A stretch of DNA of 64,000 nucleotides from contig NZ_QLKQ01000005.1 of assembly GCF_003349955.1 (NCBI RefSeq), forward strand, positions 62,001-126,000. Direction: 5' to 3'. Position numbers and translations under genes: made by a program. Shown one piece after another: positions 19,939 through 28,322 of the stretch (position 1 is its first letter; each line of letters opens with the position of its first letter). The DNA comes from Azospirillum brasilense. Its GTDB lineage: Bacteria; Pseudomonadota; Alphaproteobacteria; Azospirillales; Azospirillaceae. Under the pieces are notes generated by a model that saw only the letters and a list, made by a program, of their open reading frames with translations, was not told the DNA's origin and searched no databases.

Positions 19939-20631
19939 ATGGCGGACAGCGCCGGGGCTCTGGCGCCCCAATGGGACAGCGGTGGCTCGAACCGCGCCGC
20001 AGACCGCGCCTACCGCTTCATCCGGGAGGGCATCCTGGCCAGCCGCTGGCCGCCCGGCGCCCATCTGCGCGAGCAGGAGCTGGCCGAGCTGACCGGAGTC
20101 AGCCGCACCCCCGTGCGCGAGGCGCTGCGCCGGCTGTCCGCCGACGGGCTGCTGCAGCTCGTCCCCAACCTCGGCGCCAAGGTGAACGCCTGGACGATCC
20201 AGGATCTCGACGAGATTTTCGGACTGCGCGCGACTTTGGAAAGCCAGGTGGCCGGTCTCGCGGCCAGCCGCGCCGAGCCCCAGCACCTGGCGGAGCTGGG
20301 GGCGCTGTGCGACGCGATGGAGGCGGTGGTGGGGGACGGCGGCGCGGTGGATTTCTCGCGCATCACGCCTCTGAACGACCGCTTTCACGGCCTGCTGATC
20401 GACATCGCCGGGGATCGGCGGCTGGGCCAGATGATCCGGCAGGTGGTGGAGATGCCGCTGGTTCTGCGGACCTTCGCCCGCTACAGCCGGCGCGACCTCG
20501 CCCGCAGCATGAACCACCACCGCGAGATCGTCGAAGCCCTGACCGCCCGCGACGGCGAATGGGCGTCGTCTGTGATGCGCGCGCATGTGCGCGCCGGGCG
20601 GGCGGTCTTCACGGTTCCGAAAACAGAGTGA
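19939..20631 (+). CDS. GntR-family regulator with FCD ligand domain
   Basis: 230 residues. The N-terminal winged helix has [20 protein letters not shown] followed by [10 protein letters not shown] (about residues 48-78). The C-terminal all-helical FCD domain shows the metal/ligand residues [24 protein letters not shown] and [11 protein letters not shown]. It is transcribed divergently from the lyase/LeuCD/ABC operon and is bracketed by two identical operators. It most likely represses that operon and itself until the imported acid or a pathway intermediate binds. Confidence 0.88.
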   Translation: MADSAGALAPQWDSGGSNRAADRAYRFIREGILASRWPPGAHLREQELAELTGVSRTPVREALRRLSADGLLQLVPNLGAKVNAWTIQDLDEIFGLRATLESQVAGLAASRAEPQHLAELGALCDAMEAVVGDGGAVDFSRITPLNDRFHGLLIDIAGDRRLGQMIRQVVEMPLVLRTFARYSRRDLARSMNHHREIVEALTARDGEWASSVMRAHVRAGRAVFTVPKTE

Positions 20632-20637
20632 GGGTCA

Positions 20638-20647
20638 TTGTATACAA
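20638..20647. promoter_or_regulatory. GntR/FCD operator, site 2 (downstream of regulator)
   Basis: A second TTGTATACAA begins six bases after the regulator's stop codon and lies in the same 16-mer as site 1. Centre-to-centre distance is 758 bp. No gene starts nearby: the next gene on the right is convergent. It may act by looping with site 1. Confidence 0.7.
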
Positions 20648-20700
20648 CGATGGCGCGCCGATATGGGCAGGTGGATCGCCCTGATCGGCGCAGCACAAAG

Positions 20701-20729
20701 GTCCCGGCGCCCTCAAGGGACGCCGGGAC
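20701..20729. terminator. Hairpin terminator between convergent genes
   Basis: gtcccggcg (20701-20709) and cgccgggac (20721-20729) form a perfect 9-bp stem; part of the 11-nt loop can pair as well. A-rich bases flank both sides, so it can serve both the regulator gene and the convergent racemase-family gene. Confidence 0.6.
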
Positions 20730-20759
20730 AAAGGTCGGGACGCTACCGATGGGACCCGG

Positions 20760-21773
20760 TCAGGCGACCAGGAAGCCGGCGCCGACCGGATCGTTGCGGT
20801 CGATGACCCAGCGGGCGGTGCCGAGGATGCTGGCCGTGCCCTTGACGGTCGGGCGCACGGCGCGCACGCCGTTCAGGCGGGTCTCGCCGAGCAGGCTGCC
20901 CTCGAAGGTGCCGGTGCCGAGCAGGCCTTCGGAGCGGATGGTGTCGCCGATCGCCATCTTCCCGCGCGCCTCGAACATCGCCATCATCGCGCTGGTGCCG
21001 GTGCCGCCCGGCGAGCGGTCGAGCTGGCCGGCGCTGAAGACGTGGACGTTCTTGTAGAAGGCGCCCTCGATGGTCGGCTCGTGCCAGAAGGTCACGAAGT
21101 TGAAGTTGTTGATGTGCGCCGACGCCGGGTGCTGGATCGCCACCTTCTGGCGGAGCTGCTCGCGCGCCAGGATGCCGTAATGCGACAGGGCGGTGCCGTT
21201 CTCCGCCCCGATGCGCAGCGACGTGCCGGTCAGGTCGATGATGCCGAAGTAGTTGCCGCCCCACACGATGTCGGCCTTCAGCGGGCCGATCTCCGGCAGC
21301 TCGAATTCCACGTCCTGCGCGGCGACGTAGGCCGGAACGTTCTCGAACTTCGTCCACAGCACCCGGTCGCCCTCATGGGCCACCTCGGCGACGACGAGGC
21401 CGGCGGTGGTCTCGAAGCGGATGGTGGTGCGCCCGTTCTCGCCGCGGCGGACAAGGCCGTTGGCGACCATCGCCATGGCGACGGCGATCGTGCCGTGACC
21501 GCACATGTGCGAATACTGGGTGCCGTCGATATAGATCAGGCCGGCGTCGTAGTCCGGGCCGGACGGCGGGGTCAGGAAGACGCCGAACATGTCCTTGTGG
21601 CCGCGCGGCTCGCGCATCAGGGCTTCGCGCAGCCAGTCGTAATGGGTCTCCAGGAACTGGCGCTTCTCCAGGATGCTGGAACCGGCCGGATAGGGGATGC
21701 CGCTGTGGATGATGCAGAGCGGCTCGCCCTCGGTGTGGGTGTACAGGACATCGAATGCGTCTTGCATGCGCAT
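20760..21773 (-). CDS. Proline racemase-family enzyme with Cys/Gly active site
   Basis: 337 residues. The first catalytic Cys is present (Cys91 in SHMCGHGTI). The second position, normally DRSPCGTG in racemases/epimerases or DRSPTGTG in trans-3-hydroxyproline dehydratases, reads DRSPGGTG (Gly256, codon GGC). The family racemises proline, epimerises 4-hydroxyproline or dehydrates 3-hydroxyproline. With only one catalytic thiol a two-base racemase mechanism is unlikely, while a one-base dehydratase-like reaction remains possible. It is the last gene of an operon with a polyamine/opine-type importer and lies opposite a GlxA-type regulator, so an imported amino acid or betaine is the likely substrate. 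An alternative start is at 21767. Confidence 0.8.
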   Translation of the reverse strand: MRMQDAFDVLYTHTEGEPLCIIHSGIPYPAGSSILEKRQFLETHYDWLREALMREPRGHKDMFGVFLTPPSGPDYDAGLIYIDGTQYSHMCGHGTIAVAMAMVANGLVRRGENGRTTIRFETTAGLVVAEVAHEGDRVLWTKFENVPAYVAAQDVEFELPEIGPLKADIVWGGNYFGIIDLTGTSLRIGAENGTALSHYGILAREQLRQKVAIQHPASAHINNFNFVTFWHEPTIEGAFYKNVHVFSAGQLDRSPGGTGTSAMMAMFEARGKMAIGDTIRSEGLLGTGTFEGSLLGETRLNGVRAVRPTVKGTASILGTARWVIDRNDPVGAGFLVA

Positions 21774-21843
21774 GGAAGGACCCTTTCGTGGATCGATTCA
21801 GTGTTGGATCGGGGGATGAAGCGGGGGGTGCCGGGACCGGCGG

Positions 21844-22632
21844 TCAGCGCCGGTCCGACAGAAGGTGAAGCCCGACGGTGAGGTCGAGGATGATGATCGC
21901 CAGGGCCGCCACGCCGATGGTGATGGAGGACACCGCGGCGATGACCGGGTCGATCGTGTACTGGACGTAGTTGAAGAGCTTGACCGGGATGGTCGTCATC
22001 TCCGCCGTGGTGTTGAAGATGCTCAGCTCGACGTTGATCCAGGAGGAGATGAAGGCGAAGATCGCGCCGCTCGCCAGTCCGCTGCGGATCTGCGGCAGCG
22101 TGACGAGGAAGAAGGTCTCCATCGGGCGGGCGCCCAGGTCGGCGGAGGCCTCCTCCAGCGCCCGCTGCTCCGGCGTCAGCTGCGGCAGGACGGAGCGCAG
22201 GACGAAGGGCATGATGATGACGATGTGCCCGACCAGCAGCGCCGTGAAGCTGCGCATCAGCCCCAGCGCCGCGCAGTATTGCAGCAGGGCGGCGCCCAGC
22301 ACGACGTGCGGCAGGACCAGCGGCGACATCAGCAGCGACAGCAGGAACTTCTTGCCCGGAAACTCGCAGCGGGCGATGGCCAGCGCCGCCGGAACGCCGA
22401 GCAGCAGGGCCGCCGCCGTGGCGACCAGGGCCAGCAGCGTGCTGGTGCCGAAGGCCGCCAGATAGGAGCTGTCACCGAGCATCCGCCCGTACCAGGCGAG
22501 CGTCAGCCCCTGCGGCGGGAAGGCGAGGTAGCTGGTGGCGGTGAAGGAGGAACCAACGATGACCAGGAGCGGCAGGATCAGGTAGGCCATGACCGACCAG
22601 GACACCACCCGCAGAAGAAGCCGGGTGATCAT
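21844..22632 (-). CDS. ABC transporter permease (PotC type)
   Basis: 262 residues with six predicted membrane segments and the EAA loop ALEEASADLGARPMETFFLV. The start ATG (22632) overlaps the preceding permease's stop by 4 bp. With the PotB-type partner it forms the membrane channel of a spermidine/putrescine- or Fbp-class importer. Confidence 0.88.
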   Translation of the reverse strand: MITRLLLRVVSWSVMAYLILPLLVIVGSSFTATSYLAFPPQGLTLAWYGRMLGDSSYLAAFGTSTLLALVATAAALLLGVPAALAIARCEFPGKKFLLSLLMSPLVLPHVVLGAALLQYCAALGLMRSFTALLVGHIVIIMPFVLRSVLPQLTPEQRALEEASADLGARPMETFFLVTLPQIRSGLASGAIFAFISSWINVELSIFNTTAEMTTIPVKLFNYVQYTIDPVIAAVSSITIGVAALAIIILDLTVGLHLLSDRR

Positions 22633-23486
22633 TGGGCTTTCCTCCCCGTTGCGCCGGCGTTGCCGATCCAACCGGCCAGACCGACCAGGACCAGCGTCAT
22701 GACCAGCAGCGTCATGCTGAGCGCGCCACCGTAGTTCACGTCGAAGACCGTGCTGTATTGCTGGAAGATCAGCATGGGGAAGACCGTGATCTTGCCGCCG
22801 CTGAGCAGGGCCGGCGTGACGTAGGCGCTGACCGCCAGGGTGAAGACCATGACGATCCCCGACATCAGCCCCGGCAGGCAGAGCGGAAAGGTGACCGTCC
22901 GGAAGGTGTCGAAGGGCGTGGCGCCGAGGTCGGAGGAGGCGTCTTCCAGCGCCGGGTCCACCGCGGCCAGCGCGTTGCCGACGGCCAGCACGATGAAGGG
23001 CAGCAGGATGTAGACCAGCCCGATCACGATGCCCAGCTCGGTGCCGAGGAAGCGCATCGGGCGGTCCAGGATGCCGACCCCGACCAGCGCGTCGTTGACG
23101 AGGCCGTTGCGCCCCAGCAGCACCATCCAGCCGAAGGAGCGGACGATGTTGCTGGTGAACAGCGGCAGCACGAGCAGGATGACGCAGGTCCGCCGCAACG
23201 CCGCCGACTTGACCACCCGCACCAGATAATAGGCCAGCGGGTAGCCGAGCAGCGCGCAGGCCACCGTGGTCAGCCCGGCGATGCGGAAGGTCGCCGCCAG
23301 CACGTCCCAGTGATACTGGTCGAGCAGCACCCGCGCGTAGTTGCCCAGCGACGGCACGCCGCCGGCCATCAGGCTGGACGACACGACCACGATCATCGGA
23401 ACGGCGAAGAAGGCGATGAAGAAGGCGACCGGGGCCGCCAGCAGGGGCAAGGCTCGGTTCATGGCGGCGCTCATGGTCGTGCTCAT
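22629..23486 (-). CDS. ABC transporter permease (PotB type)
   Basis: 285 residues. Hydrophobic segments begin at about residue 13, and the EAA loop is ALEDASSDLGATPFDTFRTV. ATG at 23486 overlaps the ATPase stop codon (ATGA). It is part of the same importer as the PotC-type permease downstream. Confidence 0.88.
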   Translation of the reverse strand: MSTTMSAAMNRALPLLAAPVAFFIAFFAVPMIVVVSSSLMAGGVPSLGNYARVLLDQYHWDVLAATFRIAGLTTVACALLGYPLAYYLVRVVKSAALRRTCVILLVLPLFTSNIVRSFGWMVLLGRNGLVNDALVGVGILDRPMRFLGTELGIVIGLVYILLPFIVLAVGNALAAVDPALEDASSDLGATPFDTFRTVTFPLCLPGLMSGIVMVFTLAVSAYVTPALLSGGKITVFPMLIFQQYSTVFDVNYGGALSMTLLVMTLVLVGLAGWIGNAGATGRKAQ

Positions 23487-24595
23487 GGTCCGGACCGGTG
23501 GGTGGCCGGCTCGGCGATGATGTGGACGTGTCCCGGATGGAAGCCGACGAAGACCGGCGCCCCCGGATTCAGCCCCTCCCCCGCCATGCCCAGCCGGCGG
23601 CTGGCCAGAAGATGCTCGCCGACGCGCACCGTCACGACGGTCTGCCCGCCGGTGTCGATGACGTCCTCGACGAAGCCCTGGTCGGTGATCAGGCCCGGCG
23701 CCTCCGGCTCCTTCAGCAACTCAACATGCTCGGGCCGCAGCACCGCGGTGTAGCGCTGCCGCGTGTCGGCGCCGAGATGGGGCAGCAGCGCCGACCCCAC
23801 CGCCAGCCGCACTCCGGCGTCGCCCTCCGCCGTTCCCGGCAGCAGGTTGGCCTCGCCGATGAAGTCGGCGACGAAGCGGCTGGCCGGGCGGGTGTAGATG
23901 GCCCGGCCGTCACCGACCTGCTCGATCACGCCGCGGTTCATGACGACGATGCGGTTCGCCATGCTCATCGCCTCCTCCTGGTCGTGGGTCACGAACACGA
24001 AGGCGATGCCGAGCTTCTCCTGGAGGTGCTTCAGCTCGATCTGCATCCGCTTGCGCAGCTTCAGGTCGAGCGCGCTCAGCGGCTCGTCGAGCAGGAGGAG
24101 CTTCGGGCGGTTGACGAAGGCCCGCGCCAGGGCGACGCGCTGCTGCTGGCCGCCCGACAGCTCCCGCGGGTGGCGCCCCGCCGCGGAGTCCAGCCCGACC
24201 AGTTCCAGCGCCTCGCGGGCGCGCTCCAGCGCCTCGCCCCGCGGCACCCCGTGACGGCGCGGCCCGTAGGCCACGTTGTCGAGGATGCTCAGATGCGGGA
24301 ACAGGGCGTAGTGCTGGAACACCGTGTTCAGCGGGCGCCGGTGCGGCGGCAGCCGCGTGACGTCCTCACCACCGATCCGGATGGTGCCGGAATCGGGGGA
24401 GAGGAAGCCGGCGATGCAGCGCAGCAGGGTCGTCTTGCCGCAGCCGCTCGGCCCCAGCAGGGCGACGAACTCACCATGGGCCACATCCAGCGACACGTCC
24501 CTCAGCGCATGGTATGTGCCGAAATGCTTGTCGACGGAGCGGATGGAGAGCAGAGCGTCAGGCTTGGCCGTCGCTGGCATGGGCATCGCGGGCAT
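23483..24595 (-). CDS. ABC transporter ATP-binding protein (PotA type)
   Basis: 370 residues. Walker A GPSGCGKTTLLR, signature LSGGQQQRVALARAF, Walker B LLLLDEPLSALD and switch FVTHDQEEAMSM are all intact. A C-terminal TOBE regulatory domain (about residues 285-365) is typical of PotA/FbpC proteins. The start is chosen at 24595 because ggggagg lies 7 bp upstream; ATGs at 24586 and 24580 are alternatives. Confidence 0.9.
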   Translation of the reverse strand: MPAMPMPATAKPDALLSIRSVDKHFGTYHALRDVSLDVAHGEFVALLGPSGCGKTTLLRCIAGFLSPDSGTIRIGGEDVTRLPPHRRPLNTVFQHYALFPHLSILDNVAYGPRRHGVPRGEALERAREALELVGLDSAAGRHPRELSGGQQQRVALARAFVNRPKLLLLDEPLSALDLKLRKRMQIELKHLQEKLGIAFVFVTHDQEEAMSMANRIVVMNRGVIEQVGDGRAIYTRPASRFVADFIGEANLLPGTAEGDAGVRLAVGSALLPHLGADTRQRYTAVLRPEHVELLKEPEAPGLITDQGFVEDVIDTGGQTVVTVRVGEHLLASRRLGMAGEGLNPGAPVFVGFHPGHVHIIAEPATHRSGP

Positions 24596-24621
24596 GGAAG
24601 ACCTCCCCGGCTGGCTGCGGT

Positions 24622-25692
24622 TCACTGGCGGGCGAGTTCGCGGTTCCAGGCGTCGGTGATCGCCGCGCGGTCGCGGTTGATGTCCGCCCAGTTGAAGAGC
24701 TTGAGGTTCTTGACCGACCCGCCGACGCCCCAGGGCAGCTTGCGCTCGACATCCGACGACACCGACACGCCCTGCACCGCCGGGCCGAGATAGAGCTTCT
24801 CCGCCAGACAGGCCGAGGCTTCCGGGGTCAGGGCGGTGTCGATGAAGCGCTGGGCGTCGGCCTTGTGCGGGGCGTTCTTCACCAGATGCAGGCGGGCGTC
24901 GGTGGCCCAGACGCCTTCCTTCGGAACGACGAAGCCGATGGGCAGGCCCTTGTCGGCCAGATCCCAGGCGCCGACGTTGAAATGCGCGCCGATGATCGCC
25001 TCGCCGCTCTGATAGGCGTTGCTCGCCGCCCCCGAGCTGTCGAAGTAGAGCGCGGTCTTCAGCGTCTTCAGCTTTTCGAAGGTCTTGGACAGGTCGCCCG
25101 GCGGGTTGCCCCACATGCGGTTCAGGAACATGACGAAGGGCACGCCGGAGGAGTTGGCCGGCGACGGGATCGTCACCGTGTCCGCGAACTCCGGCTTCCA
25201 CAGATCGTTCCACGAGGTCGGCGGAGTCTTGATCTCCTTGGTGTTGTAGGTCAGGCCAAGCGAGTAGTAGCCCGAGCCGGCGGCGAAGATCGACCCGTCC
25301 GCCTTGTAGATAGCCTCCGGCAGCGCCTTCGCCAGGTTCGGCACGCCCGTCGGGTCGATGGCGTCCAGCACGCCCGCCGCCTGCGCCATCTCGCTGATGC
25401 CGCCGTCCATGTAGGCGACGTCGAGCGTCGGCGCGTCCTTCTGCTGCTGCAGCTTGGCGAAGGTCACGGTCGAGGTGCCGATCTCCGGCACGACGCGGAC
25501 GCCGGTCGCCTTGGTGAAGGGCTCCGCGACGCAGGTGCGGAAGGCCTCGCCCCAGTTGCCGCCGTACCAGGCGACGCGGATTTCGCCCTGGGCCGCGGCC
25601 GGCAGGGCGTACAGGGAGACCCCGGCCGCCAGGACGGCGGACAGGGCGGCAAAGCGTGAAACGGTGCGGGTGGCGGCGCGCGTACGGGTCAT
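24622..25692 (-). CDS. ABC transporter substrate-binding protein (PotD/Fbp type)
   Basis: 356 residues. A basic N-terminus and hydrophobic core form a signal peptide ending near PAAAQ, followed by GEIRVAWYGGNWGEAFRTC. The mature protein has the extracellular solute-binding family 1/PotD layout, with VAYMDGGISEMAQ and RFIDTALTPEASACLAEKL. It is the first gene of the operon that ends in the racemase-family enzyme, so it probably binds an amino acid, betaine or polyamine-like ligand. Confidence 0.85.
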   Translation of the reverse strand: MTRTRAATRTVSRFAALSAVLAAGVSLYALPAAAQGEIRVAWYGGNWGEAFRTCVAEPFTKATGVRVVPEIGTSTVTFAKLQQQKDAPTLDVAYMDGGISEMAQAAGVLDAIDPTGVPNLAKALPEAIYKADGSIFAAGSGYYSLGLTYNTKEIKTPPTSWNDLWKPEFADTVTIPSPANSSGVPFVMFLNRMWGNPPGDLSKTFEKLKTLKTALYFDSSGAASNAYQSGEAIIGAHFNVGAWDLADKGLPIGFVVPKEGVWATDARLHLVKNAPHKADAQRFIDTALTPEASACLAEKLYLGPAVQGVSVSSDVERKLPWGVGGSVKNLKLFNWADINRDRAAITDAWNRELARQ

Positions 25693-25811
25693 GACCGGTT
25701 CCTTCGTGGTGTCGGTCCAGCGGGCGTCAGAGCCGTGGTTCGTTCGAAAGCTAATTGTTCCGACGTATTTTCCGATAGAAGAATGCTGCCGAATCCTTGA
25801 ATATTTCCGAC

Positions 25812-26876
25812 ATGCCGACGCCCAGACCCGACACGCCGGACGCCCCCGAGCGCGACGCCCCGTCCCCCGCCGACCCCCGGTTGCGCATCGGCTTCGTGCT
25901 GCTCGACCAGTTCACGCTGACCGCCTTCTCCGGGTTGATCGACGCGCTCCGGCTCGCCGCCGACCCCGGAGGGCGCAGCCGGCAGATCGACGCGAGCTGG
26001 ACGGTGATGAGCGTCGGCGGGCAGCCGCGCCGGTCGAGCTGCGGCGTGCTGGTGACGCCCAACAGCGACCTGCTCGCCCCGGCGCCCTTCGACTATGTGG
26101 CGGTGTGCGGCGGCAACGACTACCGGAACGAGGTGCCGGGGCCGGTGACCGCCTATCTGCGCGCGGTGGCGGCGCAGCGGGTGCGGCTCCTCGGCATCTG
26201 CACCGGCACCTTCGCCATCGCGCGCGCCGGCCTCGTCGGGACGCGCCGCGTCTGCGTCCACTGGAACGTGCTGGACACCTTCCGCGAGCGCTTCCCGACC
26301 GCCAACGCCTCGGTGGACCATCTCTTCATCGACGAGGGCGACCTGATCACCTGCGCCGGATCGACGGCAGCCATCGACCTCGGCCTCTATCTCGTCGGGC
26401 GGCACTGCGGCGGGCAGAAGGCGCGGCAGGCCGTCCGTCACATGATGCTCCAGGACATCCGCCCCGGCGCGCTGCCGCAGGCGCATTTCTACGCGAACCT
26501 CGACGGCGTGACCGACGCCCGCGTCCGTCAGGCGACGCATTTCATCGAGCAGCGTCTGGACTCCCCGCCCTCGGTCGAGGCCATCGCCCGCTATGTCGGG
26601 GTCAGCGCCCGGCAGCTCGAACGGTCCTTCCAGGCGGCGCTGGGCATCTCGCCGTCGGCCTTCCAGCGCCGGTTGCGGCTGGATTACGGGCGCTGGCTGC
26701 TGGAGCACACGCGCCGGGCGATCACCGAGATCGCCTTCGACTGCGGCTTCGCCGACGCCGCCCATTTCTCGCGCGACTTCAAGACCCAGTTCGGCGAGAT
26801 GCCCAGCCGGGCGCGCAAGGGCAAGGGCGCGGCGGAAAGCCCCCCTCCCCCCGTGGAAGAGCCGTCGCCCCTCTGA
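25812..26876 (+). CDS. GlxA-type AraC-family regulator (DJ-1/PfpI domain)
   Basis: 354 residues from ATG 25812; a TTG at 25797 is an in-frame alternative. N-terminal DJ-1/PfpI-like domain (about residues 20-190) with the nucleophile-elbow-like LGICTGTFAIARAG. C-terminal AraC double helix-turn-helix (about 235-335) with VEAIARYVGVSARQLERSF and ITEIAFDCGFADAAHFSRDF. This architecture matches GbdR/CdhR/ArgR-type activators that sense betaines, carnitine or arginine. It is divergent from the importer/racemase operon, which it probably activates. The C-terminal tail is Pro-rich and non-conserved. Confidence 0.88.
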   Translation: MPTPRPDTPDAPERDAPSPADPRLRIGFVLLDQFTLTAFSGLIDALRLAADPGGRSRQIDASWTVMSVGGQPRRSSCGVLVTPNSDLLAPAPFDYVAVCGGNDYRNEVPGPVTAYLRAVAAQRVRLLGICTGTFAIARAGLVGTRRVCVHWNVLDTFRERFPTANASVDHLFIDEGDLITCAGSTAAIDLGLYLVGRHCGGQKARQAVRHMMLQDIRPGALPQAHFYANLDGVTDARVRQATHFIEQRLDSPPSVEAIARYVGVSARQLERSFQAALGISPSAFQRRLRLDYGRWLLEHTRRAITEIAFDCGFADAAHFSRDFKTQFGEMPSRARKGKGAAESPPPPVEEPSPL

Positions 26877-26951
26877 CGCGGGGGAGCCAACCACGGACAG
26901 ACCCGATCAGGACGCCGCCCGCCCGGCCTGCGCCGACACCGAATTAGCCAC

Positions 26952-26980
26952 TTGCAAAATCATGCAGTAAGCGCTAACTT
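26952..26980 (+). promoter_or_regulatory. Putative promoter and palindromic operator before the tail genes
   Basis: TTGCAA (26952-26957), a 17-bp spacer and TAACTT (26975-26980) form a sigma70-like promoter. Overlapping it is gtaagcgctaac (26967-26978), one mismatch from the perfect palindrome GTAAGCGCTTAC found upstream of the fibre gene. It lies 61 bp before the first tail gene, in the 165-bp gap after the host regulator gene. Confidence 0.5.
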
Positions 26981-27041
26981 AGTTTTGGTAAGACGCTGCG
27001 CTCAGCCACGACGCGGCGCGACCTGATGAAGGAGAATGCGT

Positions 27042-27563
27042 ATGGCCATTGCTGCTGAAAACATCGCGCTCGGCGTTTGCGACGTGACCTTTGCGACGCT
27101 CGACCTGGGCGCCACCAAGGGCGGCGTCGAGGTGGCGATCGAAACCTCGACCTACGAGGTGACCGCCGACCAGACCGGCGAGACGCCGATCAAGGAGGTC
27201 ATCACCGGCACCACGGTCACCGTCACGGTGCCGATGCTGGAAACCAACCTGACCAAGCTGCTCGACGTCATGCCGCAGGCCATCGGCATCGGCGCGCCGG
27301 GCTCGGAAGTCGGCATCGAGATCCGCTCGGGCGTCAACACCGACCTGCTCGAAGTCGCCGGCGAGCTGAAGCTGCACCCGACCGGCCTGCCGGCGTCCGA
27401 CACCGCCCAGGACTTCATCGCCTTCAAGGCGGCGCCGGTGCCCAACTTCACCTTCCGCTACGCGACCGGCGAGGAGCGTGTCTACGAGGTGACCTTCAAA
27501 TGTTACCCGGACACCACCGCCAACAACAAGATCGCGGCCTTCGGCAAGCCGACCGCGGCCTGA
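27042..27563 (+). CDS. Phage tail tube-like protein
   Basis: 173 residues. ATG 27042 is preferred over 27036 because aaggag lies 7 bp upstream. The protein is rich in Thr/Val beta-strand patterns (TTVTVTVPMLETNLTKLL, FTFRYATGEERVYEVTFKCY), as in siphophage tail tube subunits. It occupies the tail tube position of a lambda-like tail cluster, directly before the G/GT chaperone genes and tape measure. A hairpin follows it, as expected for a gene needing more transcript than those downstream. I assign it mainly on position and size. Confidence 0.65.
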   Translation: MAIAAENIALGVCDVTFATLDLGATKGGVEVAIETSTYEVTADQTGETPIKEVITGTTVTVTVPMLETNLTKLLDVMPQAIGIGAPGSEVGIEIRSGVNTDLLEVAGELKLHPTGLPASDTAQDFIAFKAAPVPNFTFRYATGEERVYEVTFKCYPDTTANNKIAAFGKPTAA

Positions 27564-27571
27564 CGATCCGG

Positions 27572-27592
27572 CGCCCGGCTTCATGCCGGGCG
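27572..27592 (+). terminator. Hairpin after the tail tube gene
   Basis: cgcccggc and gccgggcg form an 8-bp stem with a 5-nt loop. No T run follows, so partial termination or protection of the upstream transcript end is more likely than full termination. Confidence 0.45.
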
Positions 27593-27643
27593 TCCGACCC
27601 ACGCCAATTCCGATCCATTCATTCCAAAGGAAGACCGCCCCCG

Positions 27644-27988
27644 ATGACCGACATCCTCAACCTCGACGCCCTCAAGGTCACCCGTCTGGTCGTCCTCGAC
27701 GGCCGGGAGCGCACGCTGCGCTCGATGACCGTGGAGCAGTTCATCGAGGCCGACGATTTCGACGCCAGGCTCGCCGACGCCACGGGCAAGGAGAAGCTGA
27801 CGCTGCTGATCGGCAAGCTGCTGGAGTTCCTCGACGGCACCACCCACGCCGATCTGCTCAAGCTCGACATGACGCAGCTGATGGCGCTGCTGGCCTTCGC
27901 CCGCGGCTCCGACCTCTCCAAGCTGACCGACGCCGGCGAGACCCCGGACGGAACCGCGGTGGGAAACGCGGTGGCCGGGTCGAAGTAG
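27644..27988 (+). CDS. Tail assembly chaperone (lambda G-like)
   Basis: 114 residues, ATG preceded by aaaggaag. A small acidic helical protein, MTVEQFIEADDFDARLADAT then LTLLIGKLLEFLDG, in the slot between tail tube and tape measure. Near its 3' end is the heptamer GGGAAAC in the right phase for -1 slippage (see 27961-27967), so the gene also yields a longer G-T fusion. In lambda both products load onto the tape measure during tail assembly. Confidence 0.75.
   Translation: MTDILNLDALKVTRLVVLDGRERTLRSMTVEQFIEADDFDARLADATGKEKLTLLIGKLLEFLDGTTHADLLKLDMTQLMALLAFARGSDLSKLTDAGETPDGTAVGNAVAGSK
27961..27967 (+). other. Slippery heptamer for programmed -1 frameshift (G to GT)
   Basis: The sequence G_GGA_AAC is in the X_XXY_YYZ phase relative to the G reading frame (codon GGA starts at 27962). 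Lambda uses GGGAAAG at the same place in gene G. Slippage moves ribosomes from G into the -1 frame, which is open to the stop at 28296. Confidence 0.8.
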
Positions 27989-28296
27989 TCCAGCTCGATT
28001 TTGGATTCTACTTCGCTCGGATGATGCGCTTCTACGGCATGAGCTTCGCCGCCGTGCGCCGGATGCCCATCCGGGCCTTCTGGCTCCTGAACGACATGAT
28101 CGACCGGGTCCGCGCCGAGGAAGTTCTGGAGATCCTGCCGGCGCACAGCGTCGCGATGGGCGGCGAGCATGTGAAGCGGATCGTCAAAGGTCTGCACACC
28201 CGCCTCGGCCGCCCGCAGATTGTGGAGACCGTGACGATGTCCGACGAGGACATCAGGAAGGCCCGGCGCCTGTTCGGCGCGGGTGGATCTGTGTAA
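27967..28296 (+). CDS. T part of the G-T fusion chaperone (reached by -1 frameshift)
   Basis: After the slip, reading continues in the -1 frame for 109 codons to TAA at 28294-28296, giving a fusion of about 217 residues. The T part contains DFGFYFARMMRFYGMSFA and WLLNDMIDRVRAEEVLEILP, then a basic helical C-terminus. No good independent ribosome site precedes the in-frame ATGs at 28021 and 28024, which supports expression only as a fusion. The stop codon lies inside the palindrome that precedes the tape measure gene. Confidence 0.7.
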   Translation, partial: RGGRVEVVQLDFGFYFARMMRFYGMSFAAVRRMPIRAFWLLNDMIDRVRAEEVLEILPAHSVAMGGEHVKRIVKGLHTRLGRPQIVETVTMSDEDIRKARRLFGAGGSV

Positions 28297-28308
28297 GCAC
28301 GTACTTAC
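28293..28308. promoter_or_regulatory. Palindrome before the tape measure gene
   Basis: GTAAG-cacgta-CTTAC has the same half-sites as the GTAAGCGCTTAC palindromes before the tail tube and fibre genes, but with a 6-bp instead of a 2-bp spacer. It ends 14 bp before the tape measure ATG. Confidence 0.45.
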
Positions 28309-28322
28309 TGGAAGGATTCGTC

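Noticed and set aside
20638-21057. Plus-strand open frame beginning at the second GntR operator
   Set aside because: Basic low-complexity shadow of the racemase-family gene; its start lies within the operator and has no ribosome site.
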